64,000 bases of DNA, taken from positions 1-64,000 of the forward strand of contig NZ_LKEU01000027.1 in NCBI RefSeq assembly GCF_001766835.1, written 5' to 3'. Position 1 is the first letter of the stretch. Each line of letters starts with the position of its first letter. Of this stretch, positions 1 to 9,088 are shown in pieces. A program made the translations under genes and the position numbers. The notes beneath the pieces are model-generated. The model made no database searches and was not told the DNA's origin. It was given only the letters and a program-made list of their open reading frames with translations. Source of the DNA: Acetobacterium wieringae (lineage in GTDB: Bacteria > Bacillota > Clostridia > Eubacteriales > Eubacteriaceae).

Positions 1-479
1 TTACAGAAATCCCCTGTAAAGATGGAAAACTTTATCTGGCACCCATTTTTGATTGCTATGACGGCAGTATCCGGGGCTTCAGGATGGATGACAACATGCG
101 GGCAGACCTTTGTGTTGAAGCGTTTCAGAACGCCTGCAGAGATGATGGTGCCGAAGGAATGATTCTTCATTCCGATCGGGGCACGCAGTTTACCAGCCAA
201 CGCTTTCGAAAGGTATTAAAAAAAGCAAATGCCATCCAGAGTATGAGTGGCACCGGCCGCTGCTATGATAATGCCCGGATGGAAAGTTTTTTCGCAACGC
301 TGAAAAAAGAGAAGCTCTATAAAATTAATACCAAAAGTATGCCCATGGTTGAAGTCAAAACGATTGTTTACCGCTATATCCATTATTACAATCGACGACG
401 AATTTACAGTACAAATAATGGCTATCCACCGCTGGTTTATCGGGGGCTTTTTTTCGACAATCATCAACTCGCTGCATAG
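1..479 (+). CDS. IS3-family transposase (OrfB, rve integrase core), 5' end outside window
   Basis: This is the C-terminal part of a DDE recombinase that cuts and joins IS3-type element ends. The frame is open from the window edge. The three acidic residues of the rve core are visible: Asp in YLAPIFDCYDG near base 50, Asp in LHSDRGTQF near base 170, and Glu in NARMESFF near base 280, with the usual spacing. The C-terminus (HYYNRRRIYSTNNGYPP) is typical of the family. No frameshift is seen in the visible part, so the element may still be active. The N-terminal helix-turn-helix and OrfA are outside the window. Confidence 0.85.
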   Translation, partial: TEIPCKDGKLYLAPIFDCYDGSIRGFRMDDNMRADLCVEAFQNACRDDGAEGMILHSDRGTQFTSQRFRKVLKKANAIQSMSGTGRCYDNARMESFFATLKKEKLYKINTKSMPMVEVKTIVYRYIHYYNRRRIYSTNNGYPPLVYRGLFFDNHQLAA

Positions 480-583
480 CATTCAAAGTTTTGATGATTG
501 TTACCGACGATGAGGGCTGGCTATTCTATAGGGGCTTGGAAAATTCCTTGCGTGTTTTGACTGAACTATTATTGACAATTCCA
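1..583 (+). mobile_element. IS3-family insertion sequence, right-hand part
   Basis: The window opens inside an insertion sequence. It holds the integrase-core end of an IS3-type transposase, then about 100 bases of non-coding tail. The tail ends in a TTGACAATTCCA motif near 572-583, which resembles the terminal inverted repeat of many IS3-family elements (TGGAATTGTCAA on the other strand). The left end lies outside the window, so the boundary is an inference. Everything up to about 2580 is broken, which fits repeated insertion and decay. Confidence 0.6.
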
Positions 584-586
584 TAA

Positions 587-745
587 TGCAAAGGGATTAA
601 TTTTTTGAGGAATGCTGCCACTTGGGTGCTAGAGGGTCGTCCGACGGTGGCCAAGGATCTGCTGGTGGTGACGGTTGTGCCGGATAAGAGCGATATCGAT
701 CAGTATGGTGCCTATCTTTATCATGCCCTTATCGTAATTTTCAGT
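587..745 (+). pseudogene. Unrecognised coding remnant next to the IS end
   Basis: A frame runs from just after the insertion-sequence end to about 745 with coding-like composition (LLVVTVVPDKSDIDQYGAYL). I do not recognise the family. It has no convincing start or ribosome binding site and collides with the oppositely oriented PLD fragment, so it is probably a gene piece left by insertion or deletion. Confidence 0.3.
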
Positions 746-902
746 AAGCAGTGGCACCTTCAAAATCCTGCGTCAGTGTGGTGGTCAGATTCCTGACGAT
801 GTCAGTATTTTGATTGATAATCCCCATATTGCGATCGTCATTGGTATTGGTGATGGTAAATTTGGTTCTATTGATATAGACAGTATCATTATATTTCGAA
901 TC
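741..902 (-). pseudogene. C-terminal fragment of a phospholipase D-like gene
   Basis: The last roughly 53 codons match the C-terminus of the intact PLD-like lipoprotein at 10681-11730. Shared stretches include ETVYI/DTVYI, the DRNVGI/DRNMGI motif and the identical ending QDFEGATAY. The bases also align well (GCAGTGGCACCTTCAAA in both). Upstream the homology stops abruptly and the reading frame runs into unrelated sequence. It is a truncated paralogue or the relic of a duplication. Confidence 0.75.
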
Positions 903-950
903 CATGGTTACGCTCAAGATTAATTGGAATAATGACACAAGCATGACAAA

Positions 951-1754
951 CGAAACGGCTGGAATCGGTGAAATGAATTTTTTCAAAGATCGTGCGATTT
1001 ATGTATCCTTCATGATTGCCTTCTTTTCTCAGGCGATTATGTTTTCAACGGTTCTCTATCTTCCATACTTTGTTCAGGGGGTGATTGGTTCGTCGGCGAC
1101 AACATCCGGAGCTGTCATAACACCGATGATGCTGGGCTTGCTCCTGTCAAGTAATATCACTGGTCGGCTTGTTTCACGAGTTGGTAAAGCAAAAATACTG
1201 TCGGCAGCAGCGTTTCTTATTATGGGTGTGGGGGCGTTGCTCCTTTCCACCATGGGTGTTAAAACCTCTTATGCCAGTGCCATTCTTTTTATGGTAATTT
1301 TGGGTTTTGGTGTGGGGATGAGTATGCCCATTACCAATGTGAATGCGCAAAACGTTGCCCCAAGAGAACAGATTGGTTCAGTTACATCGACGGTGTGATC
1401 ATGACAAATTCTCTGAGTGATGGATTTTCAGGCCTGATGATGCCCCAACTACCCCAGGAAATACAGGAAATGCTCAAAAACACCCAAGTCATTACAAATC
1501 CAAAAACAGTGGCAACTATTCGATCCCAGGTATCGGAGTTGTACCTGAGCTATTTCGACGATGCGTATATGCAGGCAAAAACCGTTCTGGCCAATTCAAT
1601 TCATGATGTTTTTCTGTTTTGCGTCGTCATTGCTGCAATTGGATTTGTTTGCGCCCTCTTTCTGCGGGAAGCTCCGACGACAAGAAGCCTAAAAATGATT
1701 AAGGGTGAAACTGTAAAAACGGTTGCCATAATGGATGAGTTACCGAATCGCTGA
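951..1754 (+). pseudogene. DHA2-type MFS drug exporter, C-terminal half, frameshifted
   Basis: This is the C-terminal half of a 14-TM EmrB/QacA-type exporter. The first part reads from NFFKDRAIYVSFM through several membrane segments to QIGSVTSTV, then meets TGA at 1396. The protein resumes in another frame from 1398 (IMTNSLSDGFSG) and ends with a last membrane segment (FLFCVVIAAIGFVCALFL) at 1754. In intact relatives a glycine-rich stretch of about 15 residues lies between these two points, so a short deletion with a frame change is likely. The N-terminal half is missing altogether. Confidence 0.8.
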
Positions 1755-1885
1755 TTCGACCGACCAGGTAGCAAACCAAAGTCAGGATTGGGCGATAGAA
1801 CGCAGGAGTAGCATTGGCAACGTGATGATTGAACAGGCATTAAAAGAATGCACCTGATAAACACGATAGTCCCTCAATCCAACAT

Positions 1886-1917
1886 AAAAAAGCTGTCAAG
1901 TTGCTGACAGCTTTTTT
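1886..1917. terminator. Bidirectional Rho-independent terminator
   Basis: Seven-base perfect stem GCTGTCA / TGACAGC around a six-base loop, flanked by A6 on the left and T6 on the right, so it can work on both strands. It sits at the 3' end of both the MFS pseudogene (+) and the small pseudogene on the minus strand. Confidence 0.75.
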
Positions 1918-2182
1918 ACCATCGTCGATCATCTCGATTTCTAAATAATCAAACCAAATGGATTCGATAAATGGGTCTTCCCGAAAAGTTGTCATGGAAA
2001 TCTGACGCAGTTCTTTGTGTTATTGTCAAACCACATTGGTTTTTCCAGATCAAAGTTCAGGCAGAAAATTTCTAAAGCACTCTGGACTTTTTTATTTTCA
2101 TTCAAAGCGCTGTTATCAACGGCAATGACTTTTTCTTTCAGAATTTTATTGTGTTGTATCAGATTTCCCAAATTCGAAACAT
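1917..2182 (-). pseudogene. Decayed small hypothetical gene (minus strand)
   Basis: The minus strand reads as a broken protein in at least two frames. A start-like segment at 2182 (MFRIW) is followed, after one frame change, by NKILKEKVIAVDNSAL and ALEIFCLNFDLEKPMWFDNNTK, and after another by a stretch containing FREDPFIESIWFDYLEIEM. This matches my memory of a short conserved hypothetical protein found in many Clostridia, with a conserved FxDYLEIE-type ending. It stops right at the terminator 1886-1917, as a real 3' end would. Confidence 0.5.
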
Positions 2183-2416
2183 ATTTTTATCTCTGGCTTA
2201 TCAATGTGCTATTATATATGCAGATAGCATTTTTCAATACAAAAAATGGTCATAGCTAAGAGTATCTGGGGTAGCGAAAGAAATGTAAAGCGAATTGGCG
2301 TTTGCGATTTGCCAATGCAATGAGTCAATGTTCTGATTCCGGGCCTATTCTTCAGCGCCATTGCCTGTGTTGCCAGGAGGAAGGCTCTGTGTGTCTGTAG
2401 CCCAAAAGACCGCTAG

Positions 2417-2572
2417 GTCAGTAATTATATCTTTCTAACCCCATTTTTGACCAGTGTATTGGGTTTTTTAATTGCCGGTGAAATCCCCGGGCAGTCGAGA
2501 GTGATTGGTGGGACAATTATTCTGGTCGGAGTTTTTTTATTTAATTATGGCGAGCGATTTAAACAATTATAA
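2417..2572 (+). pseudogene. EamA/DMT transporter, last ~50 codons only
   Basis: The frame from about 2417 to TAA at 2570 reads SNYIFLTPFLTSVLGFLI, then AGEIPG, then two glycine-rich hydrophobic turns ending FNYGERFKQL. That is the typical last two membrane helices of an EamA-family (drug/metabolite) transporter. A stop at 2414 and degenerate sequence upstream show that the rest is lost. It runs up to the ribosome binding site of the TetR gene. Confidence 0.65.
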
Positions 2573-2588
2573 ACAGAAGGGAGCGATT

Positions 2589-3155
2589 ATGTCAAATTCG
2601 ACAAAAGCAGATTTGGAAGTATCTTTAAAAAAACTATTACTGATAAAACCATTTGATAAGATTACCATCAGCGATCTGGCAACGGATTGCGGAATCAGCA
2701 GAATGGCTTTCTACTACCATTTTAAGGATATCTATGATTTAGTGGAATGGAGCTGTGAAGAAGACGGCAAAAGAGCCTTGCAGGGGAAAAAAACCTATTA
2801 TACCTGGCAGGAAGGTTTGCTGCAGCTGTTTGAAGCGGTTTTAGAGAACAAACCCTTTATTTTGAATGTTTATCGTTCGGTGAGCCGAGAGCAGATCGAA
2901 AATTATTTATATCAGTTAACCTATGGACTGCTGGAAGGGGTGGTTAGAGAACAGGCCGAAAATACATCAATCACCGAGGCAGAGATGAATTTTATTGCCG
3001 AGTTTTACAAATACGGTTTTGTGGGAATAATGCTGGATTGGATTAAAAAGGGCATGAGCGAGGATCCGAATGTCATTGTTGACAAAATGAGCACAACCCT
3101 CAGCGGCAATATTGCCAATTCAATTTTAAATTTTGCAGCCAAACGTCATGAATAA
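2589..3155 (+). CDS. TetR/AcrR-family regulator, DhaS-like C-terminal domain
   Basis: A 188-residue one-component regulator. The N-terminal helix-turn-helix spans about residues 10-55 (PFDKITISDLATDCGISRMAFYYHF). The C-terminal half resembles the TetR_C_8 ligand domain of the dihydroxyacetone kinase activator DhaS. I chose ATG 2589 because AGAAGGGAG lies just upstream; longer in-frame starts run into the decayed EamA gene. It directly precedes the oleate hydratase gene in the same direction, 140 bases away and across a terminator, so control of that gene (perhaps in response to fatty acid) is the natural guess. Confidence 0.85.
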   Translation: MSNSTKADLEVSLKKLLLIKPFDKITISDLATDCGISRMAFYYHFKDIYDLVEWSCEEDGKRALQGKKTYYTWQEGLLQLFEAVLENKPFILNVYRSVSREQIENYLYQLTYGLLEGVVREQAENTSITEAEMNFIAEFYKYGFVGIMLDWIKKGMSEDPNVIVDKMSTTLSGNIANSILNFAAKRHE

Positions 3156-3168
3156 GGAATATTTTATC

Positions 3169-3216
3169 AAAACAGGCCGAGTGATCAGTTTTTTTATCAT
3201 TCTGCCTGTTTTGTAA
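3169..3216 (+). terminator. Rho-independent terminator after TetR
   Basis: AAAACAGGC at 3169-3177 pairs with GCCTGTTTT at 3204-3212, with an inner TGAT/ATCA pairing. It lies between the TetR gene and oleate hydratase, so the two probably have separate transcripts. Confidence 0.6.
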
Positions 3217-3295
3217 ATTGATAAATCATTAAAAAAGCTTTACCATAAAGAAAGAATCACTTAGCGTTAAACGTGATGAAAGGCAGGATAATTTA

Positions 3296-5260
3296 ATGGC
3301 AAATAAAAAAGTGAAAGTCGGATTGGCAACAGTGGCAGTAGCTGGCGTCGGTGCCACTGCAATGGTGGTCAAAAACAAGCTGAAAGAAAATAAAGAGAAA
3401 AAGAAAATTTCCCAGGATTCCAATTATCGTAACACCGAACGTGGCAAACATGAAAAAAACAGCAAGGGGATCTATTATACCAATGGTAATTACGAAGCGT
3501 TTGCAACCCCCAGAAAACCGGAAGGCGTCGAAGAAAAAAACGCCTATATTGTCGGCAGTGGCTTAGCGGCACTGGCAACCGCCTGTTTTCTTGTTCGGGA
3601 TGGACAAATGCCGGGCTCCCACATTCATATTCTCGAGGCGATGGATATCGCCGGTGGGGCCTGTGATGGAATTGAAGATCCGACCCGAGGCTATGTGATG
3701 CGGGGGGGCCGGGAAATGGAAAACCATTTTGAGTGTCTGTGGGATCTGTTTCGCAGTATTCCGTCGCTTGAAATACCGGGCGCCTCGGTGTTGGATGAAT
3801 TTTATTGGTTAAACAAAGAAGATCCCAATTATTCATTGTGTCGGGCTACCAGAAACCAGGGCGTTGATGCCCAGACCGACGGGAAATTTAACTTAAGTCA
3901 GAAGGGCTGCATGCAAATCATGAAACTCTTTATGACCAAAGATGAAGATTTATACGACAAAACCATTGAGGATGTGTTTGATGAAGAGGTCTTCGATTCG
4001 ACGTTCTGGCTTTACTGGCGAACGATGTTTGCCTTTGAGAACTGGCACAGTGCGCTGGAGATGAAACTTTATTTTCAACGATTTATTCACCACATTGCCG
4101 GATTACCGGATTTTAGCGCCTTGAAATTTACCAAATACAACCAGTATGAATCATTAATTCTACCGATGCAGAAATATCTGGAAGCAGCCGGCGTTAACTT
4201 TGAATTTAATACCGAGGTAACCAATGTCATCTTTGAGATTGCGGAAAATAAAAAGGTCGCCAAAGCAATTGAATATAAGGTAAATGGAGTTGAAAAAGGG
4301 CTGGTGCTGACAGAAAATGATCTGGTTTTTGTGACAAACGGAAGCTGTACCGAGGGCACCATTTACGGCGACCAGAATCATGCGCCAAATGGGGACGCCG
4401 AAGTGAGAACCAGCGGCAGCTGGAGCTTATGGAAAAATATCGCCCAGCAGGATCCGGCCTTTGGAAATCCGGAAAAGTTCTGCTCCGATATCAAGAAAAC
4501 AAATTGGGAATCAGCAACAATCACAACCTTAGACGATAAAATCATGCCATATCTCACCAATATCTGTAAGCGCGATCCGAAAAGCGGGAAAGTTGTCACC
4601 GGTGGGATTGTCAGCTGCATGGATTCATCCTGGCTGCTCAGCTGGACCATTAACAGACAGGGGCAGTTTAAAGATCAGGATAAAAACAAGGTGTGTGTAT
4701 GGGTCTATGGCCTATTCTCAGATGAACCGGGAAATTATGTAAAAAAACCAATGAAAGAGTGTACCGGCAAAGAAATTACCAAAGAATGGTTGTATCATTT
4801 GGGTGTGCCAGTCAATCAAATTGATGAACTGGCTGAAAACAGTGCCATCTGTGTGCCAACCATGATGCCTTATATTACCGCCTTTTTCATGCCAAGAACC
4901 AAAGGCGATCGACCAGATGTCATTCCGGATGGCTGCGTTAATTTTGCTTTTCTGGGTCAGTTTGCCGAAACCCCCAGAGATACCGTCTTTACAACCGAGT
5001 ATTCAGTCAGAACCGCCATGGAATCGGTCTATGGTTTGCTTGGTGTTGACAGAGGGGTGCCGGAAGTTTGGGGCAGTGTCTATGATATTCGGGAGCTGCT
5101 CGACAGCAGTGTAAAACTGATGGATGGAAAATCACCACTGGAAATTGAATTGCCGGGGCCGCTGAATTTGATAAAAAAACCAATCATTCATTTTACAAAG
5201 GGAACCGTGATTGAAAAAGTACTAAAAGACCATGATATTTTAAAAGACGGGATGCTTTGA
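3296..5260 (+). CDS. ohyA: Oleate hydratase (MCRA family) with an N-terminal hydrophobic extension
   Basis: FAD-dependent hydratase that adds water to cis-9 double bonds of free fatty acids, giving 10-hydroxystearate from oleate; it is linked to detoxification of unsaturated fatty acids. At 654 residues it is longer than usual (about 560-590). Family homology begins near residue 58 (YYTNGNYEAFA) and includes the dinucleotide-binding GSGLAAL at 87-93, an ExxxxxGG-type motif (EAMDIAGGACDG) and RGGREMENHFECLWD. The extra N-terminus has a hydrophobic stretch (residues 8-25) followed by a Lys-rich segment, like a membrane anchor. AGGCAGGATAATTT precedes ATG 3296. TetR at 2589 is the likely regulator. 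Confidence 0.93.
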   Translation: MANKKVKVGLATVAVAGVGATAMVVKNKLKENKEKKKISQDSNYRNTERGKHEKNSKGIYYTNGNYEAFATPRKPEGVEEKNAYIVGSGLAALATACFLVRDGQMPGSHIHILEAMDIAGGACDGIEDPTRGYVMRGGREMENHFECLWDLFRSIPSLEIPGASVLDEFYWLNKEDPNYSLCRATRNQGVDAQTDGKFNLSQKGCMQIMKLFMTKDEDLYDKTIEDVFDEEVFDSTFWLYWRTMFAFENWHSALEMKLYFQRFIHHIAGLPDFSALKFTKYNQYESLILPMQKYLEAAGVNFEFNTEVTNVIFEIAENKKVAKAIEYKVNGVEKGLVLTENDLVFVTNGSCTEGTIYGDQNHAPNGDAEVRTSGSWSLWKNIAQQDPAFGNPEKFCSDIKKTNWESATITTLDDKIMPYLTNICKRDPKSGKVVTGGIVSCMDSSWLLSWTINRQGQFKDQDKNKVCVWVYGLFSDEPGNYVKKPMKECTGKEITKEWLYHLGVPVNQIDELAENSAICVPTMMPYITAFFMPRTKGDRPDVIPDGCVNFAFLGQFAETPRDTVFTTEYSVRTAMESVYGLLGVDRGVPEVWGSVYDIRELLDSSVKLMDGKSPLEIELPGPLNLIKKPIIHFTKGTVIEKVLKDHDILKDGML

Positions 5261-5313
5261 GTTCCGGGAAGAATAAAACCTGGGAGATGGATGTAAAAAA
5301 GAAAATAGCCAGT

Positions 5314-5347
5314 AAAGACCCTGCAACCAGATGGAAGCAGGGTCTTT
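5314..5347 (+). terminator. Rho-independent terminator after ohyA
   Basis: AAAGACCCTGC at 5314-5324 pairs perfectly with GCAGGGTCTTT at 5337-5347 around a 12-base loop, followed by ATTGATTT. The rest of the gap to 5568 shows no gene. Confidence 0.8.
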
Positions 5348-5568
5348 ATTGATTTAGGAACTAAAAAGCTGGCGTAAGGCAGATGCTTTTGATCCTCCTG
5401 CCAGCGAAAATAATAGTGGCTGATCCTTGCATATCAATCTGTATGGATCAGGCCATTTTCCCTTTTAAAGGCAATGATAAATAAAATCAAATCGATGTCG
5501 CTAATGCCCGTATTATGATAAAATCATCATAAAAGCTGCCAAAGGATAATGAAAGAGAGGAAAGACCG

Positions 5569-5982
5569 ATGGATACAATTGAACGTTTTGTCAAAGCTCA
5601 GGAAGAAAGCTATGGACAGGCACTAATGGAAATTAAAAATGGTCGCAAGCGCAGCCATTGGATGTGGTATATTTTTCCCCAGCTTAAAGGCCTGGGCCGG
5701 AGTGAAACTGCCCGGTATTACGGAATTGAGAATCGGGCGGAAGCCAAGGCATATCTGGCGCATCCACTGTTGGGGATGCGGCTGTTGGAGATTTCCGGTG
5801 AACTCTTAAAGTTTGAATCCAGTGATGCCAGAGCGGTGTTTGGTCGGCCCGATGATCTGAAGCTGAAATCATCGATGACCCTGTTTTATCTGGTCGGTGG
5901 AAATCCGACGTTTAAGGCGGTGCTGGACAAATATTTTGGTGGTGCGCTGGATGAAATCACCGTTAATCTATTAGATAAGTGA
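5569..5982 (+). CDS. DUF1810 family protein
   Basis: 137 residues matching the small DUF1810 family, which has no established biochemical role. The sequence shows the usual N-terminal pattern (RFVKAQEESYGQALMEIKNG), a conserved SHWMWYIFPQLKGLG segment near residues 30-45 and ARYYGIEN following. It is predicted cytosolic, with no signal peptide or membrane segment. GAAAGAGAGG lies upstream of ATG 5569. It stands alone between ohyA and a secreted protein gene, so neighbours give no functional clue. Confidence 0.85.
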   Translation: MDTIERFVKAQEESYGQALMEIKNGRKRSHWMWYIFPQLKGLGRSETARYYGIENRAEAKAYLAHPLLGMRLLEISGELLKFESSDARAVFGRPDDLKLKSSMTLFYLVGGNPTFKAVLDKYFGGALDEITVNLLDK

Positions 5983-6183
5983 GAAATAACCCAACATATC
6001 TGAATGAAAGCAGAATACAATATGGTTTTCACAGCAAACATCCCGCTCCGGTCCCCATCATGAGATCCTACCGGTATTACGAAAAAATCACTTGAATTTG
6101 ACAGATTAATCACCTGATCATCACGTTAACTGATTACAATAAATGCTAAAGAGACAATTCATTCATCGATAAAGGAGATAAAA

Positions 6184-8304
6184 ATGAAAAAGTCAAAGCG
6201 TTTATTAACCAGTTTAATTGTGACGGCCTGTCTGGCATTGACGGCCTTTCCAGCCAGTGCCGCTTCAGAAGATGTCATTTACGGCAAGGTAACGAAGGTG
6301 GATGGAAAAGAAGTAACCATCGCCATCGGAACCCTGAATCAGAATACCGGAACACCGGGAGAAACGCCGGGAGAAATGCCTGAAATGCTCACTCTGACCG
6401 GTGAAAGTTCAACGTTTACCCTGACCGATGATATGGCAATTACCAAGGCGTCGCCGGGACAGCCTCCGGAAGCAGGCACCACCGGTGGCTCTGCCACAGC
6501 GACCGAAACGTCAGCTACAAGCTCAAAAGCCACGGCGGCCGACATTGTGGTCGGAGCAGTGCTTAAAATCACCTATACCACGGGCACCGATACCATTGCC
6601 TCCATTGAAATTATGTCGGGAAGTGGGTCTCCTGGCGCAGCTCCCGGAGGTGGTGGCGGTGCCACTGTTTCCACCGGCACCGGGGCATACCTGCTGGCCG
6701 ATGGCGAAAGCTTAAGTGGCGGTACCTACAGTTCAACCAACGATGATGAAAATGCCCTGCGGGCTGAAGGAGCCATCACCGCCCATCTGAATGGGGTGAC
6801 CGTTGAAAAAACTGCTGGCACCGCTTCAAGCAGTGATGCCAGCAGTTTCTACGGCCTCAATGCCGCCATTTTGGCTCTTGACAATGCGATCCTGAATATT
6901 GCCGGGGGTAGTGTGACCGCAACGGCCGAAGGAGCAAACGGGGTTTTTGCCTATAACGGGGCCACCATTAACATCAAAGATACCACCATCAATGTCACCG
7001 GTGGAAATGCCGGCGGCATCGAAGTGGCTGGTGGAGGAAATCTTTATGCCAGCAACCTGACTGTTAATTCCACTGTTAAAGCCGCCATTCGAAGTGACCG
7101 GGGGGGCGGAACCATGGTTGTTGATGGCGGTACCTACACCACCAGCGGCAGCACCGGCGCTCCAGCCGTCTACAGTACAGCGGATATCACCGTCAATGAT
7201 GCCACCCTGAACGCTGAAACATCCGAAGCCATTGTGGTGGAAGGGCTAAACTCAGTTACATTGAACAACTGTACCGTCAGCGGAAATATGACCGGCTCCA
7301 CCGGGAATTCCGATGCGGATAACATCCATAACGTGATGCTGTATCAGAGCATGTCCGGGGATGCCGAAGTCGGAAACAGCAGCTTTGAGATGACCGATGG
7401 CTCGCTGACAGCCAATAGCGGTGATATGTTCTACGTCACCAATACCGAGTCCCAAATCGCATTAAGCAATGTTGATCTGACTCTGGCGGCTGATAGTAAT
7501 CTCTTAACCGTGGCTGGAAATGATGGCAGCCGGGGTTGGGGAACGGCCGGTTCAAACGGTGGGAAATGTAGCTTGACCGCTTCAAAGCAGACACTGACTG
7601 GGGATATCGCTGTGGATGCCATCTCAACCCTGGATTTGATCCTTCAGGATAGTTCAACGTTTACTGGTTCAATTAACAGTGATAAAACCACCGCTGCAAC
7701 CTTGAAAGTGACTCTGGAAAAGGGCAGTTCCTGGAAGCTCACCGGGGATTCATACATCACCGAATTTGACGGCGATGCCAGCGGCCTGGATACAAATGGT
7801 TATACCCTGTATGTTAATGGGGTAGCCTATGATGGCGATTTAGCGGCGACCGGGAATGTTAATTATGCCACCCATGTCCAGAATATCGGCTGGCAAAATG
7901 CAGTATCTGACGGTGCTCTGTCAGGAACCGTCGGCCAGAGCTTGAGACTGGAAGGCATTACCATTAAAAGTGGGATTGATGGCTTGGGGATTGAATATGC
8001 CACCCATGTCCAGAATATTGGTTGGCAGGATTATGTCGCAGATGGAACGGTGTCCGGGACGGAAGGCCAGAGTTTAAGATTGGAAGCCATTAAAATTCAG
8101 TTAACCGGGACACAAGCCGATAAATACGATGTTTATTACCGGGTTCAGGTTGAGAATCTGGGCTGGCTGGGCTGGGCATCAAATGGCGCAGAGTCCGGTA
8201 CGGCTGGATACGGATACCGACTGGAAGGAATTGAAATTGTACTCGTGGAAAAAGGCACCGCCTTTGACACCGGTAGTGCTGCTTTTTATGAAACAGCAGC
8301 CTGA
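6184..8304 (+). CDS. Secreted beta-helix-like protein with three ChW repeats
   Basis: 706 residues, exported: a signal peptide (MKKSKRLLTSLIVTACLAL, cleavage near AFPASAA). Residues about 25-150 are a Gly/Thr/Ala-rich region beginning VIYGKVTKVDGKEVTI. Residues about 160-530 are rich in short repeated G-x-N-T turns and read like a right-handed parallel beta-helix. The C-terminus (about 560-690) carries three clostridial hydrophobic W repeats: ATHVQNIGWQ twice and RVQVENLGWLGW, each followed by G-x-x-G-x-S-x-RLE-type motifs. ChW domains are cell-surface modules of clostridial exoproteins. Likely role is adhesion or polysaccharide binding; no catalytic motif is recognised. AAAGGAG precedes ATG 6184, and a strong terminator follows. 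Confidence 0.8.
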   Translation: MKKSKRLLTSLIVTACLALTAFPASAASEDVIYGKVTKVDGKEVTIAIGTLNQNTGTPGETPGEMPEMLTLTGESSTFTLTDDMAITKASPGQPPEAGTTGGSATATETSATSSKATAADIVVGAVLKITYTTGTDTIASIEIMSGSGSPGAAPGGGGGATVSTGTGAYLLADGESLSGGTYSSTNDDENALRAEGAITAHLNGVTVEKTAGTASSSDASSFYGLNAAILALDNAILNIAGGSVTATAEGANGVFAYNGATINIKDTTINVTGGNAGGIEVAGGGNLYASNLTVNSTVKAAIRSDRGGGTMVVDGGTYTTSGSTGAPAVYSTADITVNDATLNAETSEAIVVEGLNSVTLNNCTVSGNMTGSTGNSDADNIHNVMLYQSMSGDAEVGNSSFEMTDGSLTANSGDMFYVTNTESQIALSNVDLTLAADSNLLTVAGNDGSRGWGTAGSNGGKCSLTASKQTLTGDIAVDAISTLDLILQDSSTFTGSINSDKTTAATLKVTLEKGSSWKLTGDSYITEFDGDASGLDTNGYTLYVNGVAYDGDLAATGNVNYATHVQNIGWQNAVSDGALSGTVGQSLRLEGITIKSGIDGLGIEYATHVQNIGWQDYVADGTVSGTEGQSLRLEAIKIQLTGTQADKYDVYYRVQVENLGWLGWASNGAESGTAGYGYRLEGIEIVLVEKGTAFDTGSAAFYETAA

Positions 8305-8338
8305 TCAGCGTTCAAAATGAAGCGTAATCAATAAAGCG

Positions 8339-8384
8339 CGGGACATGGATTCAAGTTTGCTTGAAAAACCATGTCCCGATTTTT
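8339..8384 (+). terminator. Strong Rho-independent terminator
   Basis: CGGGACATGG (8339-8348) pairs perfectly with CCATGTCCCG (8369-8378), with an extra TTCAAG/CTTGAA pairing in the loop, followed by ATTTTT. It ends the ChW protein transcript. Confidence 0.88.
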
Positions 8385-8490
8385 GCATATTCAGGAGAGA
8401 AAAAAAGCAAACGAATTTATTGTAGTGGTCGGGAAATAGAGGCTTTCAGACAAAATTCCTCTGAATGTTGGATTAATGTCAAATTTCAGG

Positions 8491-8535
8491 TTGACAAAAT
8501 TAAATGATCAATATATAATACTCAACGTAGAGTAT
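8491..8535 (+). promoter_or_regulatory. padR promoter with overlapping dyad operator
   Basis: Consensus promoter TTGACA (8491-8496), 17-base spacer, TATAAT (8514-8519). An inverted repeat, ATACTC-AACGTA-GAGTAT (8518-8535), overlaps the end of the -10 box and the start site. A very similar 18-mer lies before the ABC transporter (9128-9145). Both are the likely binding sites of the PadR protein encoded here. Confidence 0.85.
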
Positions 8536-8548
8536 TGGAGGGATTAAT

Positions 8549-9088
8549 ATGACAAGGATCCTTGTTTTAGGACTTCTCGATGTTCAGCCGATGTCCGGTT
8601 ATGATATTCAGCAGATGCTGCGGATCTCTGATGCCGAACGTTGGGGGGGCGTTTTGATCGGTTCAATTTATCACGCTTTAAAGAAAATGGAGAAAGAAAA
8701 TCTGGTCGAAATCGAACGGATTGAACAGACCGGGAATCGCCAAAAAGCAGTATATCGGATCACTGACGATGGCCGTGCACACCTGACGCAGTTGATTGCC
8801 GATTCGCTGGGGCACCCCTCGGTTCATTACCCATCCGGTTTGTATTCAGGATTGTCATTTATTGAGAAGTTGCCGGTTGAGGTGGCATTAAAGGCCTTAA
8901 AGCGTCAGCTTAACAATTTGACGGCCGAGCAGGAAGCTCTGGAAAGCGGTCTCAGACTCAAAGAAATCGCCATGCATCAGAATATCCCACCGATGACCAC
9001 CCTGATTTTTGACAGCATGTTTGCGATTGTCAAACAACAGCAGGATTTGGTGGAAAATGCCATTAAGCTGCTGGAATCAAAGGACTGA
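8549..9088 (+). CDS. PadR-family transcriptional regulator
   Basis: 179 residues. The N-terminal winged helix (LVLGLLDVQPMSGYDIQQML ... GSIYHALKKMEKENLV) is characteristic of PadR repressors, and the C-terminal half is the helical dimerisation region (PadR C-terminal/Vir type). PadR proteins generally repress their own gene and a nearby transporter until a drug or phenolic compound binds. Here the ABC transporter pair follows directly, and near-identical dyads precede both units. GGAGGG lies before ATG 8549. Confidence 0.9.
   Translation: MTRILVLGLLDVQPMSGYDIQQMLRISDAERWGGVLIGSIYHALKKMEKENLVEIERIEQTGNRQKAVYRITDDGRAHLTQLIADSLGHPSVHYPSGLYSGLSFIEKLPVEVALKALKRQLNNLTAEQEALESGLRLKEIAMHQNIPPMTTLIFDSMFAIVKQQQDLVENAIKLLESKD

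Noticed and set aside
2017..2259. 80-codon plus-strand open frame
   Set aside because: Composition and hydrophobic run come from reading antisense to a decayed minus-strand gene (1917-2182); no ribosome binding site.
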